NCBI GenBank assembly: GCA_035689345.1
Contig: DASSLR010000057.1
Coordinates: forward strand, 1-8,665
Reading direction: 5' to 3'
DNA from: CF-118 sp035689345
GTDB taxonomy: Bacteria > Chloroflexota > Dormibacteria > Dormibacterales > Dormibacteraceae
DNA: 8,665 bases
In this document: positions 7,002 to 8,665 of the stretch, in pieces
Position numbering within the stretch: position 1 is the first letter of the stretch
Layout: every line of letters begins with the position of its first letter
Notes under the pieces: model-generated
What the model saw: only the letters and a program-made list of their open reading frames with translations
What the model was told of the DNA's origin: nothing
Databases searched by the model: none
Position numbers and translations under genes: made by a program

Positions 7002-7115
7002 GAGCCGCCAGTGCGCGCCTCGCCACTTCGAGTAGGGATGGACGCCGAACCCGCCGTCCGGCTGCTGCCCCTCGAGCAGCCGGGCGATGGCCGCCCGCCG
7101 CCATTCGTGGTCTAT
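7002..7115 (-). other. Probable N-terminal coding extension of the cyclase-like gene, without a canonical start codon
   Basis: Reading the cyclase-like frame upstream of the GTG at 7001 gives about 38 open codons. They encode RLLEGQQPDGGFGVHPYS and KWRGAHWRL, directly continuous with the conserved SLVELGVP. The PDGGF repeat matches the PDGGW repeat inside the gene, so this looks like real domain sequence. The frame closes at a TGA at 7127-7125. Between that stop and 7001 there is no ATG, GTG or TTG. The candidates are ATA at 7115, ATC at 7088 and CTG at 7079. A GAAG stretch 7 bases before the ATA could serve as a weak ribosome binding site. An ATG at 7104 is in another frame, so a frameshift or a sequencing error are further explanations. 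Confidence 0.6.
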
Positions 7116-7140
7116 GCGGTTACTTCAGCCTCGAGTAACA

Positions 7141-7160
7141 CGCGTTTGTGTGCAATCGCG
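7141..7160. promoter_or_regulatory. Imperfect palindrome 1, candidate operator
   Basis: The plus strand reads CGCGTTTG-TGTG-CAATCGCG: 8-bp arms with one mismatch around a 4-base centre. It lies between guaA and the cyclase-like gene and closely resembles the second palindrome at 7183-7200, sharing TTG/CAA inner arms and the right flank CAATCGCGGGA. A dimeric regulator site is the likeliest reading. An RNA hairpin is possible, but it lacks a T-run for a terminator. No regulator gene is visible in the window. Confidence 0.4.
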
Positions 7161-7182
7161 GGAAATTCCGCCTCAATTCCAT

Positions 7183-7200
7183 GCTTTTGTACACAATCGC
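7183..7200. promoter_or_regulatory. Imperfect palindrome 2, candidate operator
   Basis: The plus strand reads GCTTTTG-TACA-CAATCGC, with GC/GC outer and TTG/CAA inner pairing and two internal mismatches. The core TTGTACACAA has perfect TTGT/ACAA arms. Its centre is 41 bp from that of palindrome 1, about four helical turns, so the two sites face the same side of the DNA. Aligned over 23 bases with the first copy, 18 positions match. It starts about 20 bp after the guaA stop in the direction of transcription. Confidence 0.4.
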
Positions 7201-7218
7201 GGGATTTCGCCCGGCGGA

Positions 7219-8665
7219 TCACTCCCACTCGATGGTGCCGGGCGGCTTGGACGTGATATCGAAGACCACGCGGTTGACGCCCTTCACCTCGTTGACGATG
7301 CGGTTGCTCATGCGCGCCAGCACCTCGTAGGGCACGCGCGCCCAGTCCGCGGTCATCGCGTCCTCACTGGTCACCACGCGCACCGCGACGACGTTCGCGT
7401 ACGTGCGGTAGTCGCCCATCACGCCCACCGTCTCCAACGGCGTGAGCACCGCGAACGACTGCCACACCTGCCGGTACAGGCCGAAGTGCTTGATCTCGTC
7501 GACGACAACCCAGTCCGCGTTGCGCAGGATCTCCAGGCGCTCGGCCGTCACCTCGCCGAGGCAGCGGATGGAAAGCCCCGGGCCGGGGAACGGCTGCCGG
7601 TACACCATCTCCTCGGGCATGCCGAGCTCGAGGCCGACGGCGCGGACCTCGTCCTTGAACAGGTAGCGCAGCGGCTCGATCAGCTGAAAGCGCAGGCCGG
7701 GTGGCAGGCCGCCGACGTTGTGATGGGTCTTGATCTTCACGGCCGTCGCGGCGACGTCGGGAGCGGTGGACTCGATGACGTCCGGGTAGAGCGTGCCCTG
7801 GGCGAGGAAGTCGATGTGGCCGATCGCCTTCGCCTCCGCCTCGAACACCGAGATGAACTCGCGGCCGACGATGCGCCGCTTTTCCTCGGGGTCGATCACG
7901 CCCTTCAGCGCGTGCAGGAAGCGGTCGGTGGCGTCGACGTAGCGGATGTTCATGTCGAGGTTGCCGTGCATGACGGCGAGCACGCGCTCCGGCTCCTCTT
8001 TGCGCAGCAGCCCGTTGTTGACGAACACGCACGTGAGCTGGTCGCCCACCGCCCTGTGCACGAGGGTGGCCGCCACCGCCGAGTCCACGCCTCCGGACAG
8101 CGCGCAGATGACGCGGCCGCCGCCCACCTGGGCGCGAATGGTTTCGGTCGCCTCGGCGATGAACGATCCGGCGGTCCACGTGGGCTCGCAGCCGCATACG
8201 CGATAGAGGAAGTTGCGCAGCACCTCGCGCCCGCTGGGCGTGTGCACGACCTCGGGGTGGAACTGGATGCCGAAAACCCCATGACCGTCGGCGAACGCGG
8301 CCACGGGCGAGTTGCCGCTGGACGCAAGGGAGTGGAAGCCCGGCGGCAGCTTGGAGACGTGGTCGCCGTGGCTCATCCACACGGGCAGCTCGCCGTCGAG
8401 ACCCTCGAACAACCCGTCGGCCTGGCGAACGGAGAGCAGCGCCGGGCCGTACTCGCGGGCGTGGCCCGGGTCGACCTTGCCGCCGAGGTGGTGGGCGATG
8501 AGCTGCATGCCGTAGCAGATGCCGAGCACCGGCACGCCGGAGCGCAGGGCCGCGGGGTCGACCTGCGGCGCGCCGGGTTCGTAGACGCTGGCCGGTCCGC
8601 CCGAGAGGATCAGGCCCGCGGGGTGCCGGCGCTCGAGCTCCGCCCACGGCGTGGTGCCCGGGACC
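7219..8665 (-). CDS. guaA: GMP synthase (glutamine-hydrolysing), 5' end beyond the window
   Basis: About 481 residues are visible; the N-terminal few dozen residues lie past the right edge, so the gene is partial only because the window ends. It converts XMP, ATP and glutamine to GMP. The class I glutamine amidotransferase domain shows ILSGGPASVYE near the edge, the nucleophile in GICYGMQ (visible residue ~50), MSHGDHV and the catalytic FHPE (~135-138). The ATP-pyrophosphatase domain has the P-loop LSGGVDS (~189-195). The C-terminus ends in GTIEWE, as usual for GuaA. The reading frame continues unbroken through the edge, so the internal GTG at 8535 is not the start. A small variation is VNNGLLR where VDNGLLR is typical. 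It is the third purine gene of the window but is separated from purD by two unrelated genes. Confidence 0.97.
   Translation of the reverse strand, partial: VPGTTPWAELERRHPAGLILSGGPASVYEPGAPQVDPAALRSGVPVLGICYGMQLIAHHLGGKVDPGHAREYGPALLSVRQADGLFEGLDGELPVWMSHGDHVSKLPPGFHSLASSGNSPVAAFADGHGVFGIQFHPEVVHTPSGREVLRNFLYRVCGCEPTWTAGSFIAEATETIRAQVGGGRVICALSGGVDSAVAATLVHRAVGDQLTCVFVNNGLLRKEEPERVLAVMHGNLDMNIRYVDATDRFLHALKGVIDPEEKRRIVGREFISVFEAEAKAIGHIDFLAQGTLYPDVIESTAPDVAATAVKIKTHHNVGGLPPGLRFQLIEPLRYLFKDEVRAVGLELGMPEEMVYRQPFPGPGLSIRCLGEVTAERLEILRNADWVVVDEIKHFGLYRQVWQSFAVLTPLETVGVMGDYRTYANVVAVRVVTSEDAMTADWARVPYEVLARMSNRIVNEVKGVNRVVFDITSKPPGTIEWE

Noticed and set aside
7125..7218. Rho-independent terminator for guaA
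   Set aside because: The dyads present are imperfect and are not followed by a T-run on the minus strand.
8533..8535. GTG at 8535 as the start of guaA
   Set aside because: The frame continues to the window edge and encodes the conserved ILSGGPASVYE region, so the start lies outside the window.

Overview
The window is a GC-rich, gene-dense stretch of bacterial chromosome with frequent GTG starts, very short intergenic gaps and overlapping genes. These traits fit a free-living high-GC bacterium such as Actinomycetota, Chloroflexota or a Dormibacterota-like soil lineage. The sequence alone does not fix the phylum, and that placement is only a guess. Almost everything is on the minus strand. I see no rRNA, tRNA, CRISPR array, insertion sequence or phage gene.

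Layout, read in the direction of minus-strand transcription (right to left). A 3'-terminal fragment of guaA (GMP synthase) enters from the right edge and stops at 7219. A short intergenic strip (7125-7218), visibly richer in A/T than the genes, holds two similar imperfect palindromes 41 bp apart. It is followed by a gene of the squalene-cyclase/prenyltransferase-like alpha/alpha-toroid fold (6264-7001), whose recognisable coding sequence continues upstream of its first canonical start codon. Facing it is the only convincing plus-strand gene (5665-6267), a small two-helix membrane protein with a possible bacterial PH-like tail. These two convergent genes share the same CTAG tetranucleotide for their stop codons. 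Divergent from the membrane gene is a tightly packed five-gene minus-strand run: purD, purE, pycB (carboxyltransferase plus biotin carrier), accC/pycA-like biotin carboxylase, and a Nudix hydrolase. Each junction overlaps by 1-4 bp or nearly so: TAGTG, GTGA, ATGA, and possibly CTGA.

How the genes could work together. PurD and PurE are de novo purine enzymes and GuaA makes GMP from XMP. The two biotin enzymes together look like a two-subunit pyruvate (or other 2-oxoacid) carboxylase that would make oxaloacetate from pyruvate and bicarbonate. Oxaloacetate is the precursor of aspartate, which purine synthesis consumes, so joint expression is metabolically sensible, though this is inference. The Nudix protein resembles ADP-ribose pyrophosphatases and may clear ADP-ribose or a related nucleotide.

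No clearly new multi-gene system is visible. The most interesting points are the paired palindromes upstream of the cyclase-like gene, that gene's missing start codon and unassigned function, the possible CTG start of the Nudix gene inside a 4-bp overlap, and the unusual purine-anaplerosis operon.
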